Shown here piece after piece: positions 1 through 5,432 of a stretch of 5,864 nt of DNA. Both the position numbers and the translations under genes were made by a program. The notes beneath the pieces were generated by a model, which saw only the letters and a program-made list of their open reading frames with translations, was not told where the DNA came from and did not search any database. The DNA is from Coriobacteriia bacterium (GTDB lineage Bacteria; Actinomycetota; Coriobacteriia; Anaerosomatales; PALSA-660), in contig PKWR01000215.1 in assembly GCA_003133285.1 (NCBI GenBank), positions 6,604-12,467 on the forward strand, in the 5' to 3' direction. Every line of letters starts with the position of its first letter. Positions within the stretch are counted from its first letter, which is position 1.

Positions 1-1107
1 CTGCGCCGTCCCGCCGAGCTGTACCTGGAGGGCTCGGACCAGCATCGCGGCTGGTTCCAGTCGTCCCTGCTCACGAGCGTCGGCACCTACGACGAGGCGC
101 CCTTCCGCGCGGTGCTCACCCACGGGTTCATCGTCGACGGCGACGGACGCAAGATGTCCAAGTCGCTCGGCAACACGGTCAGCCCGACCGACGTCGTCGC
201 CAAGTCGGGGGCCGACATCATCCGTCTGTGGGCGGCGAGCGCCGACTACGGCCAGGACATCTCGGTCTCGGCGGAGATCCTCGACCGGACCAGCGAAGCC
301 TACCGCCGGATCCGCAACACGTTCCGGTTCCTGCTCTCCAACCTGAACGACTTCGATCCCGCCGGCGCCGTGCTCTTCGACGCGATGCCGGAGCTGGACC
401 GCTACGCCCTGGTCACGCTCTCCGACCTGGTGCGTGACGTCACCGTCGCCTACGACGAATGGCGCTTCCACACGGTCTACCGGCTGCTGTACGAGTACTG
501 CGGCTCCGATCTCTCGTCGTTCTACCTGGACGTCCTCAAGGACCGCCTCTACGCGGACGCGCCGGACTCCGTCGAGCGCCGCAGCGCGCAGACGGTGCTC
601 GCCGCCATGCTCGGGGCGATGGTCCGCATGGTCGCCCCGATCCTCACGTTCACGTCCGAGGAGATCTGGCAGCTCGCCCCCGCGCCCCTGCGCGGGACCG
701 CGGTGTCCGTCCAGCTCGCCGGCTGGCCCGACCTGGCCGTCGACGAGGAGACCGCCGCGCCGCTGCGCGACGCGTACGGCACCGTCCGCGCGGTGCGCGA
801 CGTGGTGACGAAGGCGCTCGAGGACGCGCGCGGTGCCGGGCTCGTCGGCAAGAGTCAGGAGGCCGCGCTGACGATCTCCGCTTCCGACGAGGCGGTCGCG
901 GTGCTCGCTGCCCGGCCCGCACTGGCCGACCTGTTCATGGTCGGTTCGGTCGCGCTGCAGGGAGGCGCCGACACCGTCGGCGTCGTCGTCGGGCGTGCGG
1001 CGGGGGAGAAGTGCCCGCGCTGCTGGAACATCAGAACCGACATCGGCTCGGACGCCGCTCATCCGGACGTGTGCGGCCGCTGTGCGGCGGTCCTGGAGCG
1101 TTTGTAG
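1..1107 (+). CDS. ileS: Isoleucyl-tRNA synthetase, C-terminal 368 residues (5' end outside window)
   Basis: Class I aminoacyl-tRNA synthetase that charges tRNA-Ile with isoleucine in the cytoplasm. The reading frame is open from base 1, so the gene is cut by the window edge and is not a pseudogene. Residue numbers are for the fragment. The catalytic-domain signature GSDQHRGWF is at 11-19 and the KMSKS ATP-binding loop is at 51-55 (bases 151-165). An alpha-helical anticodon-binding domain follows, about 95-250, with the typical LSSFYLDVLKDRLY stretch. The C-terminus carries a zinc ribbon, C338-x2-C341 and C358-x2-C361 (bases 1012-1083), with CPRCW as in bacterial-type IleS. The protein ends six residues after the last cysteine at TAG 1105-1107, a normal end for the family. 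The N-terminal Rossmann half, HIGH motif and editing domain lie upstream. The DksA-like gene follows after 114 nt, the same order as in Bacillus subtilis. The identity is secure from motifs alone. Confidence 0.97.
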   Translation: MRRPAELYLEGSDQHRGWFQSSLLTSVGTYDEAPFRAVLTHGFIVDGDGRKMSKSLGNTVSPTDVVAKSGADIIRLWAASADYGQDISVSAEILDRTSEAYRRIRNTFRFLLSNLNDFDPAGAVLFDAMPELDRYALVTLSDLVRDVTVAYDEWRFHTVYRLLYEYCGSDLSSFYLDVLKDRLYADAPDSVERRSAQTVLAAMLGAMVRMVAPILTFTSEEIWQLAPAPLRGTAVSVQLAGWPDLAVDEETAAPLRDAYGTVRAVRDVVTKALEDARGAGLVGKSQEAALTISASDEAVAVLAARPALADLFMVGSVALQGGADTVGVVVGRAAGEKCPRCWNIRTDIGSDAAHPDVCGRCAAVLERL

Positions 1108-1117
1108 AGCCCCACGA

Positions 1118-1126
1118 TGCTATAAT
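1118..1126 (+). promoter_or_regulatory. Extended -10 promoter element upstream of the DksA-like gene
   Basis: TGCTATAAT is a perfect TATAAT hexamer (1121-1126) preceded by the TGn extension, starting 11 nt after the ileS stop. AT-rich sequence is scarce in this G+C-rich window, so a perfect extended -10 is unlikely to be accidental. I see no good -35 at 16-18 nt; TTGTAG (1102-1107) is only 13 nt away. Extended -10 promoters can work without a -35. Transcription would start near 1133 and give an approximately 90-nt leader ahead of the ATG at 1222. Promoter activity is inferred from sequence only. Confidence 0.65.
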
Positions 1127-1138
1127 CACAGTGCGCCT

Positions 1139-1165
1139 GCGACCCCCGCCGACCGCGGGGGTCGC
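1139..1165 (+). promoter_or_regulatory. Perfect G+C-rich hairpin at the 5' end of the DksA-like leader
   Basis: GCGACCCCCG (1139-1148) pairs perfectly with CGGGGGTCGC (1156-1165). An extra C1149-G1155 pair makes an 11-bp stem with a 5-nt loop. It lies about 6 nt after the predicted transcription start. No T-run follows (next bases GCCTATGCGG), so it is not a canonical intrinsic terminator. It could still slow or stop ileS read-through, or cap and stabilise the new transcript. The structure is directly visible; its role is inferred. Confidence 0.6.
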
Positions 1166-1172
1166 GCCTATG

Positions 1173-1189
1173 CGGATGGTTTCCATCCG
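1173..1189 (+). promoter_or_regulatory. Second perfect hairpin in the DksA-like leader
   Basis: CGGATGG (1173-1179), loop TTT, then CCATCCG (1183-1189) form a perfect 7-bp stem. It begins 7 nt after the first hairpin and ends 17 nt before the ribosome-binding site at 1207-1211. There is no T-run after it. Two perfect hairpins in tandem within 51 nt suggest a structured 5' leader, but no known riboswitch or ribosomal-protein leader is recognisable to me. Confidence 0.5.
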
Positions 1190-1221
1190 ACCCCGAACCA
1201 CCGACCGGAGGACGACGTAGC

Positions 1222-1587
1222 ATGGACGCCGCGACGCTTGCGAAGATCAAGGCCGCGCTCGAAGCCGAGCGGGACCGGCTTGCCCATGAGATCGCCGATC
1301 TGGAGCGCGACAGCTCCACCAACCTGTCCGAGACCTCCGGTGAGAACAACTACCGCGACCACATGGCCGACCAGGGTTCGGCGACCTTCGGCAAGGAACT
1401 CGACATGACGCTCGAGGACGCTGCCCGCGAGATGTACGGGACCATCCTCTCCGCGCTCTCGCGCATCGAGGCGGGGGCCTACGGGACGTGCCTTCGCTGC
1501 GGTCAGCCCGTCAACGTCGAGCGTCTCGTCGCGATGCCTGCGGCGGGGCTGTGCATCGCCTGCAAGGAGTGGGAGGAATCGCGCTAG
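1222..1587 (+). CDS. DksA/TraR-family zinc-finger protein (YlyA/YteA-like), probable RNA polymerase-binding regulator
   Basis: 121-residue cytoplasmic protein of the DksA/TraR family, whose members enter the RNA polymerase secondary channel and alter promoter response, often with ppGpp. An N-terminal charged helix (about 4-30) and a second helix (about 58-82) should form the coiled coil. The linking segment has the DHMADQGSATF motif at 46-56, resembling the DNHPAD pattern of Gram-positive YteA-like members. The zinc finger is C90-x2-C93-x17-C111-x2-C114, the spacing of E. coli DksA. ATG 1222 is preceded by GGAGG at 1207-1211, 10 nt away. The acidic tip (D46, D50) does not line up cleanly with the E. 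coli DxxDxA motif, so its effect on polymerase cannot be assumed. It lies between ileS and lspA, the position of ylyA in B. subtilis; YlyA is reported there to bind RNA polymerase and affect germination genes. Family is secure, function inferred. Confidence 0.92.
   Translation: MDAATLAKIKAALEAERDRLAHEIADLERDSSTNLSETSGENNYRDHMADQGSATFGKELDMTLEDAAREMYGTILSALSRIEAGAYGTCLRCGQPVNVERLVAMPAAGLCIACKEWEESR
1571..1576 (+). promoter_or_regulatory. Ribosome-binding site fixing the GTG start of lspA
   Basis: GGGAGG lies inside the last codons of the DksA-like gene, 10 nt before GTG 1587, the same spacing as the GGAGG of that gene. It supports GTG 1587 rather than the longer in-frame opening at 1488, whose extra residues are an out-of-frame reading of the zinc-finger gene. 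Confidence 0.75.
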
Positions 1588-2126
1588 TGCGTCGCCGCGG
1601 CGCGGTACTCACTGCGACGATCGGCGCCGCCATCGTCGTGGTGGACCAGGTGACCAAGGCTCTCGTGCGCGCCGATCTGGCTCCGCTCGGCAGGTCCGTC
1701 CCGGTGATCGGTGACGCCCTGCAACTCACCTTCGTGCGCAACCTCGGAGCGTCCTTCGGGATGATGCCGGGGTATCGCCCGCTGTTCATCGCCGTGTCCT
1801 TCTGCGTGCTCATCGCGATCGGCGCCTTCGTGGTGCGCCGGCGGCCCGAGCGGCCATGGGTGGTCGTCGCACTCGGCCTCGTCGCCGGTGGGGCGCTCGG
1901 CAACCTCATCGATCGCGTCACGTCCGGTTGGGTCACCGACTTCATCCGGATACCGTTCGACTTCCCTGTGTTCAACGTGGCCGACTCCGCCGTCGTGGTC
2001 GGAGTGGCGATGCTCATATGGTGGCTGCTCTTCGGCCCGGCGAGTGCCGAGCCCGTTCCTTCGGCGGTGCCCTCATCACCCGGTGACCCCGCGGCCACTC
2101 CCTCCGACGCTTCCGAGGTGCGGTAG
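1587..2126 (+). CDS. lspA: Lipoprotein signal peptidase (signal peptidase II)
   Basis: 179-residue inner-membrane aspartyl protease that removes the signal peptide of diacylglyceryl-modified prolipoproteins. Four membrane segments are visible, about 6-23, 66-83, 91-110 and 130-149. Family motifs appear in order: DQVTK (20-24), VRNLGASFG (50-58, with N52, G54 and A55 kept), GGALGNLIDR (101-110) with catalytic D109, and FNVADSAV (129-136) with catalytic D133. The GTG start overlaps the preceding TAG by one base (TAGTG), which implies translational coupling. The N-terminus is short but begins at the first membrane helix as expected. Residues 150-179 form a Pro/Ala/Ser-rich, probably disordered tail not needed for catalysis. 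lspA between a DksA-like gene and an rluD-type gene matches the B. subtilis order. The terminal GerMN-Gmad2 protein could be a client if its unseen N-terminus has a lipobox. Confidence 0.96.
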   Translation: MRRRGAVLTATIGAAIVVVDQVTKALVRADLAPLGRSVPVIGDALQLTFVRNLGASFGMMPGYRPLFIAVSFCVLIAIGAFVVRRRPERPWVVVALGLVAGGALGNLIDRVTSGWVTDFIRIPFDFPVFNVADSAVVVGVAMLIWWLLFGPASAEPVPSAVPSSPGDPAATPSDASEVR

Positions 2127-3149
2127 ATGGCGACCCAGGGTCTTCTGACCTACCAGGTGCGCGGCGATGACGTGGGCATGCGCGTCGATGTGCTGATCGC
2201 CGAGGTGGGCCTGCTCCCGAGCCGGGCGATGGCCCAGAAGCTCATCGAGCGGAACTGCGTGCGCGTCAACGGCCAGACGGTGACGAAGCGCTACAAGGCG
2301 TGCAGCGGCGACCGGGTCACGGTCGAGGTACCGCCGTCCGAGTCCTCCGACCTGGTCGCCGAGGACATCGCGCTCGACATCCGCTTCGAGGACGAGTCGC
2401 TCATCGTGCTCAACAAGGCCGCCGGCATGGTCGTCCATCCCGCGCACGGCCACTGGTCGGGGACGCTCGTGCACGCGCTCCTCGGCTACTCCGACGACCT
2501 GGGAACGCTGGCGGGCGACGAGCGGCCCGGGATCGTCCACCGTCTCGACAAGGACACCTCCGGACTGATGATCGTCGCGAAGAACGACGACACCCAGCGT
2601 GCTCTGCAGTCGATGATCCAGCAGCGGCTCGTAGAGCGTCGCTACGTCACGCTCGTCCACGGGCGCGTGGTCCCCGACACCGGGCTCATCGACGCGCCGA
2701 TCGGGCGCCACCCCAAGGAGCCGAAGAAGATGTGGGTGAGCGACGCCGCCGGAGCGCGCCAAGCGGTCACGTCCTTCAGGACGCTCGAGCGCTTCGAGTC
2801 CGACGGGCTCGACGACGGCTACACGCTGCTCGAGTGCAAGCTGCAGACCGGTCGCACGCACCAGATCCGCGTCCACCTCGCCTACATCAAGCATCCGGTG
2901 GTCGGCGACCCCATGTACGGGCGCCGCAAGCTCCGCGAGGACCTGGGGCTCACGCGGCAGTTCCTGCACAGCTACCGCCTGGCGTTCGACCACCCGGTGA
3001 CGGGGGAGCGCGTCGCGCTCACCGACGGTCTGCCGGACGACCTGGCGACGGCGCTGCGCTCGATCGCCGACCGCAGCGCAGGGCGGACGGAGTTCGGAGA
3101 AGAAGCGATGCCGATCCTCCTCCCGCCGGCGGCCGACGCCTCCGCCTGA
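2127..3149 (+). CDS. rluD: RluA-family 23S rRNA pseudouridine synthase, RluD type
   Basis: 340-residue cytoplasmic enzyme that isomerises uridine to pseudouridine in structured RNA. RluD itself modifies positions 1911, 1915 and 1917 of 23S rRNA helix 69 (E. coli numbering). An S4 RNA-binding domain spans about 17-68, with SRAMAQKLIERNCVRVNG typical of it. The catalytic domain spans about 80-310. HRLDKDTSG at 138-146 supplies the catalytic D141. NKAAGMVVHP (96-105) and QTGRTHQIRVHL downstream are further family motifs. ATG 2127 follows the lspA stop directly with no gap, and GAGGTG at 2115-2120 provides a ribosome-binding site 6 nt upstream. The last 20 or so residues are an Ala/Pro-rich tail. 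S4 domain and length favour RluD over RluA, but RluC-like specificity cannot be excluded. The B. subtilis counterpart in this position is ylyB. Confidence 0.93.
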   Translation: MATQGLLTYQVRGDDVGMRVDVLIAEVGLLPSRAMAQKLIERNCVRVNGQTVTKRYKACSGDRVTVEVPPSESSDLVAEDIALDIRFEDESLIVLNKAAGMVVHPAHGHWSGTLVHALLGYSDDLGTLAGDERPGIVHRLDKDTSGLMIVAKNDDTQRALQSMIQQRLVERRYVTLVHGRVVPDTGLIDAPIGRHPKEPKKMWVSDAAGARQAVTSFRTLERFESDGLDDGYTLLECKLQTGRTHQIRVHLAYIKHPVVGDPMYGRRKLREDLGLTRQFLHSYRLAFDHPVTGERVALTDGLPDDLATALRSIADRSAGRTEFGEEAMPILLPPAADASA

Positions 3150-3166
3150 CGCCCCTCGATGTGGGG

Positions 3167-3184
3167 TTGACGTGGAGATTGACC
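3167..3184 (+). promoter_or_regulatory. TTGAC direct repeat, possible -35 or operator for the two-component operon
   Basis: TTGACG (3167-3172) and TTGACC (3179-3184) are direct repeats with start-to-start spacing 12, in the gap after rluD. Each resembles a -35 box, but no -10-like hexamer lies 16-18 nt downstream. OmpR/PhoB-type regulators bind tandem half-sites about one helical turn apart, so an autoregulatory site is possible though the repeat is short. This is a weak call. Confidence 0.25.
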
Positions 3185-3215
3185 GCGCACCTCGCGTGGT
3201 GCGGGTGTGGCGCGC

Positions 3216-3221
3216 TATCCT
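3216..3221 (+). promoter_or_regulatory. Weak -10-like element before the response-regulator gene
   Basis: TATCCT fits a TAnnnT -10 pattern and lies 57 nt upstream of the ATG at 3273. Transcription would start near 3228, at the foot of the hairpin 3229-3252. The hexamer 17 nt upstream (CGCGTG) is not a -35, so this promoter may need an activator or may not be real. Confidence 0.3.
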
Positions 3222-3228
3222 CGAGACA

Positions 3229-3252
3229 TCTCCGCGATCACAGACGCGGAGA
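3229..3252 (+). promoter_or_regulatory. Perfect 8-bp inverted repeat upstream of the response-regulator gene
   Basis: TCTCCGCG (3229-3236) and CGCGGAGA (3245-3252) are perfect inverted repeats around the 8-nt spacer ATCACAGA. They end 7 nt before the ribosome-binding site at 3260. In RNA this would be a leader hairpin; in DNA it could be a dyad operator. No T-run follows, so it is not a typical terminator for the rluD operon. The repeat is plain; its role is unknown. Confidence 0.5.
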
Positions 3253-3259
3253 GTCCATC

Positions 3260-3267
3260 GGAGAGGG
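3260..3267 (+). promoter_or_regulatory. Ribosome-binding site fixing the response-regulator start
   Basis: GGAGAGGG lies 5 nt before ATG 3273. It favours that start over GTG 3207, which has no comparable site and would add 22 residues with no receiver-domain similarity. Confidence 0.75.
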
Positions 3268-3272
3268 ACACC

Positions 3273-3992
3273 ATGGAGGCCACCCAGCGAGTCCTGGTCG
3301 TCGAAGACGAGCGCTCGATACGCGAAGCAGTCACCGCCTACCTCGAGCGTGAGGGCTACTGGGTGACGCCGGCCGCCGACGGGGCAGAGGCCCTCGAGCA
3401 GACCGTGCGCAAGGCCTTCGATCTCGTCGTGCTCGACCTCAACCTGCCGAAGGTCTCGGGCGAGGAGGTCTGCCGGCGCATCCGCGACGTCTCCGACGTG
3501 CCGATCATCATGCTCACCGCGAAGGGCGCGGAAGAGGAGCGGGTCCACGGCTTCGAGATCGGCGCCGACGACTACCTCGTCAAGCCGTTCTCGCCGCGCG
3601 AGTTGATTGCGCGCGTCCGCGCGCTCGTCCGCCGCGCGCATGCCGAGTCCGATCCGCAGCGCGACCGCATGGACTTCGGCGACCTCGTGATCGACCTTCG
3701 CGCCCACCGGGTCCACCTGGGCGGCGTCGAGGTCGAGCTCACGGCGAGCGAGTACAAGCTGCTCGTCACGCTGGCCCGCTATCCGGGCCGCGTCTACCCC
3801 CGCATGGAGCTGGTGGAGAAGGTCCTCGGCTACGACTTCGAGGGCTACGAGCGCGCGATCGACTCGCATGTGAAGAACCTGCGCGCCAAGCTCGACGACG
3901 ACCCGCGCGAGCCGCGGTTCATCCAGACCGTGACCGGCGTCGGGTACCGCTTCGAGCCGCAGCCCAAAGAGGACGGGACGCCCGCTTCATGA
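3273..3992 (+). CDS. OmpR/PhoB-type two-component response regulator
   Basis: 239-residue cytoplasmic DNA-binding regulator, normal length for the class. The receiver domain spans about 5-118: acidic pocket E11-D12, phosphoacceptor D55 (in VVLDLNLP), switch T82 (IIMLTAK) and K104 of the KPF motif. A winged-helix effector domain spans about 134-232, with LTASEYKLLVTLARYPGRVY, the recognition region around YERAIDSHVKNLRAKL, and the closing VTGVGYRFE. The start at ATG 3273 is chosen because the receiver begins immediately after it and GGAGAGGG lies 5 nt upstream. The kinase gene overlaps its end by 4 nt (ATGA), so the two are cognate and co-translated. All residues needed for phosphorylation are present. 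Specific subfamily and regulon cannot be named from the sequence; BaeR/MtrA-like annotations are possible but not provable here. Confidence 0.95.
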   Translation: MEATQRVLVVEDERSIREAVTAYLEREGYWVTPAADGAEALEQTVRKAFDLVVLDLNLPKVSGEEVCRRIRDVSDVPIIMLTAKGAEEERVHGFEIGADDYLVKPFSPRELIARVRALVRRAHAESDPQRDRMDFGDLVIDLRAHRVHLGGVEVELTASEYKLLVTLARYPGRVYPRMELVEKVLGYDFEGYERAIDSHVKNLRAKLDDDPREPRFIQTVTGVGYRFEPQPKEDGTPAS

Positions 3993-5401
3993 AGCGGATC
4001 GGACTCGGGGCCCAGCTGGGCTTCGCCTTCGCCATCGTCGCCGCCTCGACAGCGTTGCTCATAGCCGTCGGCATGGGCCTCTCATGGCAGAGGATCTTCG
4101 AGACCTACGTCGGTGACCGCGTCGAGGCGAACGCGACTCTGTTCGCGCAGCTCGCGAGCGAGTCGTTCGACAGCGTCGGCAGGTGGAACAACGACGGACT
4201 GCTCAGTCTCGTTGGCATGGCCCGCAGCCTCAAGCTCCGCGCACAGGTGCTGAACGCGCACGGCTACGTGCTGGCGGACAGCTACTACCGGGCCGGCCAG
4301 CCGCCGCTCCCCGGCATCGACGACAACCTCCAGCCCGCTCTTCCCGTGACGAGCACTCTGGCTCCCATGAGCGAGCCGGTCCGCACCGCTGACATCTTCG
4401 TCGGCACCACGCGGGTCGGTTCGATCCGCATGGCCTCGGCCTCCCCGGGGTCGTTGCTCACCGATTCCGACCTGCAGTTCAGAGACACGTCGTTCGCGTG
4501 GCTCGGGCTGGCGGCGGTCCTCGCCATCGGCGTCGCCACCGCCGGCGGCATCCTGTACTCGCGCGTGTTCGCGCGCCCGATCGAGCGCGTGACGCGCACG
4601 GCGGCCGCGCTGAGGGCCGGGACGCGTGAGGCGAGGACCGGGATGTCAGGCGACGACCCGGTCGGCGTGCTCGGGCGGACGCTCGACGAGATGGCCGAGT
4701 CCATCCAGGCGGAGCGCGAGTTCGAGCGTCGGCTGACCGCGGACGTGGCGCACGAGCTGCGCACGCCGCTCCAGGCGATCCAGGCGACCGTGGAGGCGAT
4801 CCAGGACGGCGTCCTGCCCGCCGAGAAGCTCGAGGTCGTGCACGACGAGACCGTCCGCCTCGGACGCCTGGCGGACTCGATCCTTGAGCTGTCGCGGCTC
4901 GAGAACCGCAGCGTGCAGTTCCGGATGGCCCCGATCGATCCCGCCATCCCGCTCATGCGCGCCGTCGACGCCCACCGCGCGCTGTTCGAGTCGCTGGAGT
5001 TGACGCTGACCACCGAGGTCGAGGAGGGCTCCTGCGTCAACGCGGACATGGACCGCCTGACCCAGGCGTTCGGCAACCTGCTCAGCAACGCGGCGCGCTA
5101 CACGCCGGCCGGGGGATCGGTCGCCGTCCGGCTCGCGTCCGATCCCCGCCAGGTCATGGTCTCGGTCAGCGACTCGGGGATCGGCATCCCCGAGGAGGAG
5201 CGCGACCGGATCTTCACGCGCTTCTGGCGCTCCGACGCGGCGCGCGAGCGCTCTCGTTCGGGCTTCGGCGTCGGGTTGGCCATGGTGCGCGAGATCGTCG
5301 ACCAGCACGACGGGTTCGTGTCGTTCAGGCCGAACGCGCCCGAGCCGGGGACCACCTTCGAAGTGAGCCTGCCGGCGGTGCGCAAGCGCCAGAAGGTCTG
5401 A
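3989..5401 (+). CDS. Membrane sensor histidine kinase (HAMP-HisKA-HATPase), BaeS-like
   Basis: 470-residue inner-membrane kinase, partner of the preceding regulator. A membrane helix (about 10-33), an extracytoplasmic sensor region (about 34-167) and a second helix (about 168-192) are followed by a HAMP linker (about 192-243). The dimerisation domain has phosphorylated H255 in VAHELRTPLQAIQ. The ATPase domain has an N box (FGNLLSNAARYTPAGG, N363 and N367), G1 (DSGIGI, from 395), an F box (IFTRFWRSD) and G2 (GFGVGLAM, 425-432), all intact. It therefore looks catalytically complete. The sensor region matches no family I can name; HGYVLADSYY (91-100) recalls the strand pattern of PAS/Cache-type sensors. 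ATG 3989 overlaps the regulator stop by 4 nt and has only AGAGGA about 15 nt upstream, so translation probably depends on coupling. The ligand is unknown. Confidence 0.94.
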   Translation: MKRIGLGAQLGFAFAIVAASTALLIAVGMGLSWQRIFETYVGDRVEANATLFAQLASESFDSVGRWNNDGLLSLVGMARSLKLRAQVLNAHGYVLADSYYRAGQPPLPGIDDNLQPALPVTSTLAPMSEPVRTADIFVGTTRVGSIRMASASPGSLLTDSDLQFRDTSFAWLGLAAVLAIGVATAGGILYSRVFARPIERVTRTAAALRAGTREARTGMSGDDPVGVLGRTLDEMAESIQAEREFERRLTADVAHELRTPLQAIQATVEAIQDGVLPAEKLEVVHDETVRLGRLADSILELSRLENRSVQFRMAPIDPAIPLMRAVDAHRALFESLELTLTTEVEEGSCVNADMDRLTQAFGNLLSNAARYTPAGGSVAVRLASDPRQVMVSVSDSGIGIPEEERDRIFTRFWRSDAARERSRSGFGVGLAMVREIVDQHDGFVSFRPNAPEPGTTFEVSLPAVRKRQKV

Positions 5402-5432
5402 GGCACACCGCGCCCCGTCGTGCGCGCCGCCG
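5402..5432. other. Convergent junction without a clear terminator
   Basis: These 31 nt separate the kinase stop from the stop of the minus-strand gene. The only pairing I see is CGCGC (5409-5413) with GCGCG (5422-5426), a 5-bp stem with an 8-nt loop and no T-run on either strand. Transcription from each side may run into the opposite gene or stop by a factor-dependent route. Confidence 0.4.

Noticed and set aside
112..1107. IleS starting at the GTG at 112
   Set aside because: The frame is open to base 1 and codons 1-37 encode the conserved GSDQHRGWF region, so the gene begins upstream of the window.
1139..1165. Intrinsic terminator of ileS
   Set aside because: The stem is strong, but no T-run follows and a promoter element lies just upstream, so a leader hairpin is the better reading. 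A role in limiting read-through is not excluded.
3152..3166. CCCC/GGGG hairpin as an rluD terminator
   Set aside because: The stem is only 4 bp with a 7-nt loop and no T-run, too weak to call a terminator.
3207..3272. Upstream GTG start for the response regulator
   Set aside because: The 22 extra residues have no receiver similarity and span the leader dyad, while ATG 3273 has a well-placed GGAGAGGG.
2300..3352. 350-codon plus-strand frame overlapping rluD
   Set aside because: The translation is Arg/Pro/Ala-rich low-complexity sequence, out of frame with the well-supported pseudouridine synthase. It is a G+C shadow.
2076..3869. 597-codon minus-strand open frame across rluD and the response-regulator gene
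   Set aside because: It is antisense to two genes with complete family motifs and crosses their intergenic gap. Its Val/Asp/His/Leu/Arg-rich translation is typical of an antisense shadow in G+C-rich DNA, and no domain is recognisable.
4285..5308. Long minus-strand open frames inside the kinase gene
   Set aside because: They are antisense to the conserved HAMP, HisKA and ATPase coding sequence, with no recognisable domain or ribosome-binding site.
5409..5426. Bidirectional terminator between the convergent genes
   Set aside because: Only a 5-bp alternating G/C stem is present, with no T-run on either strand.
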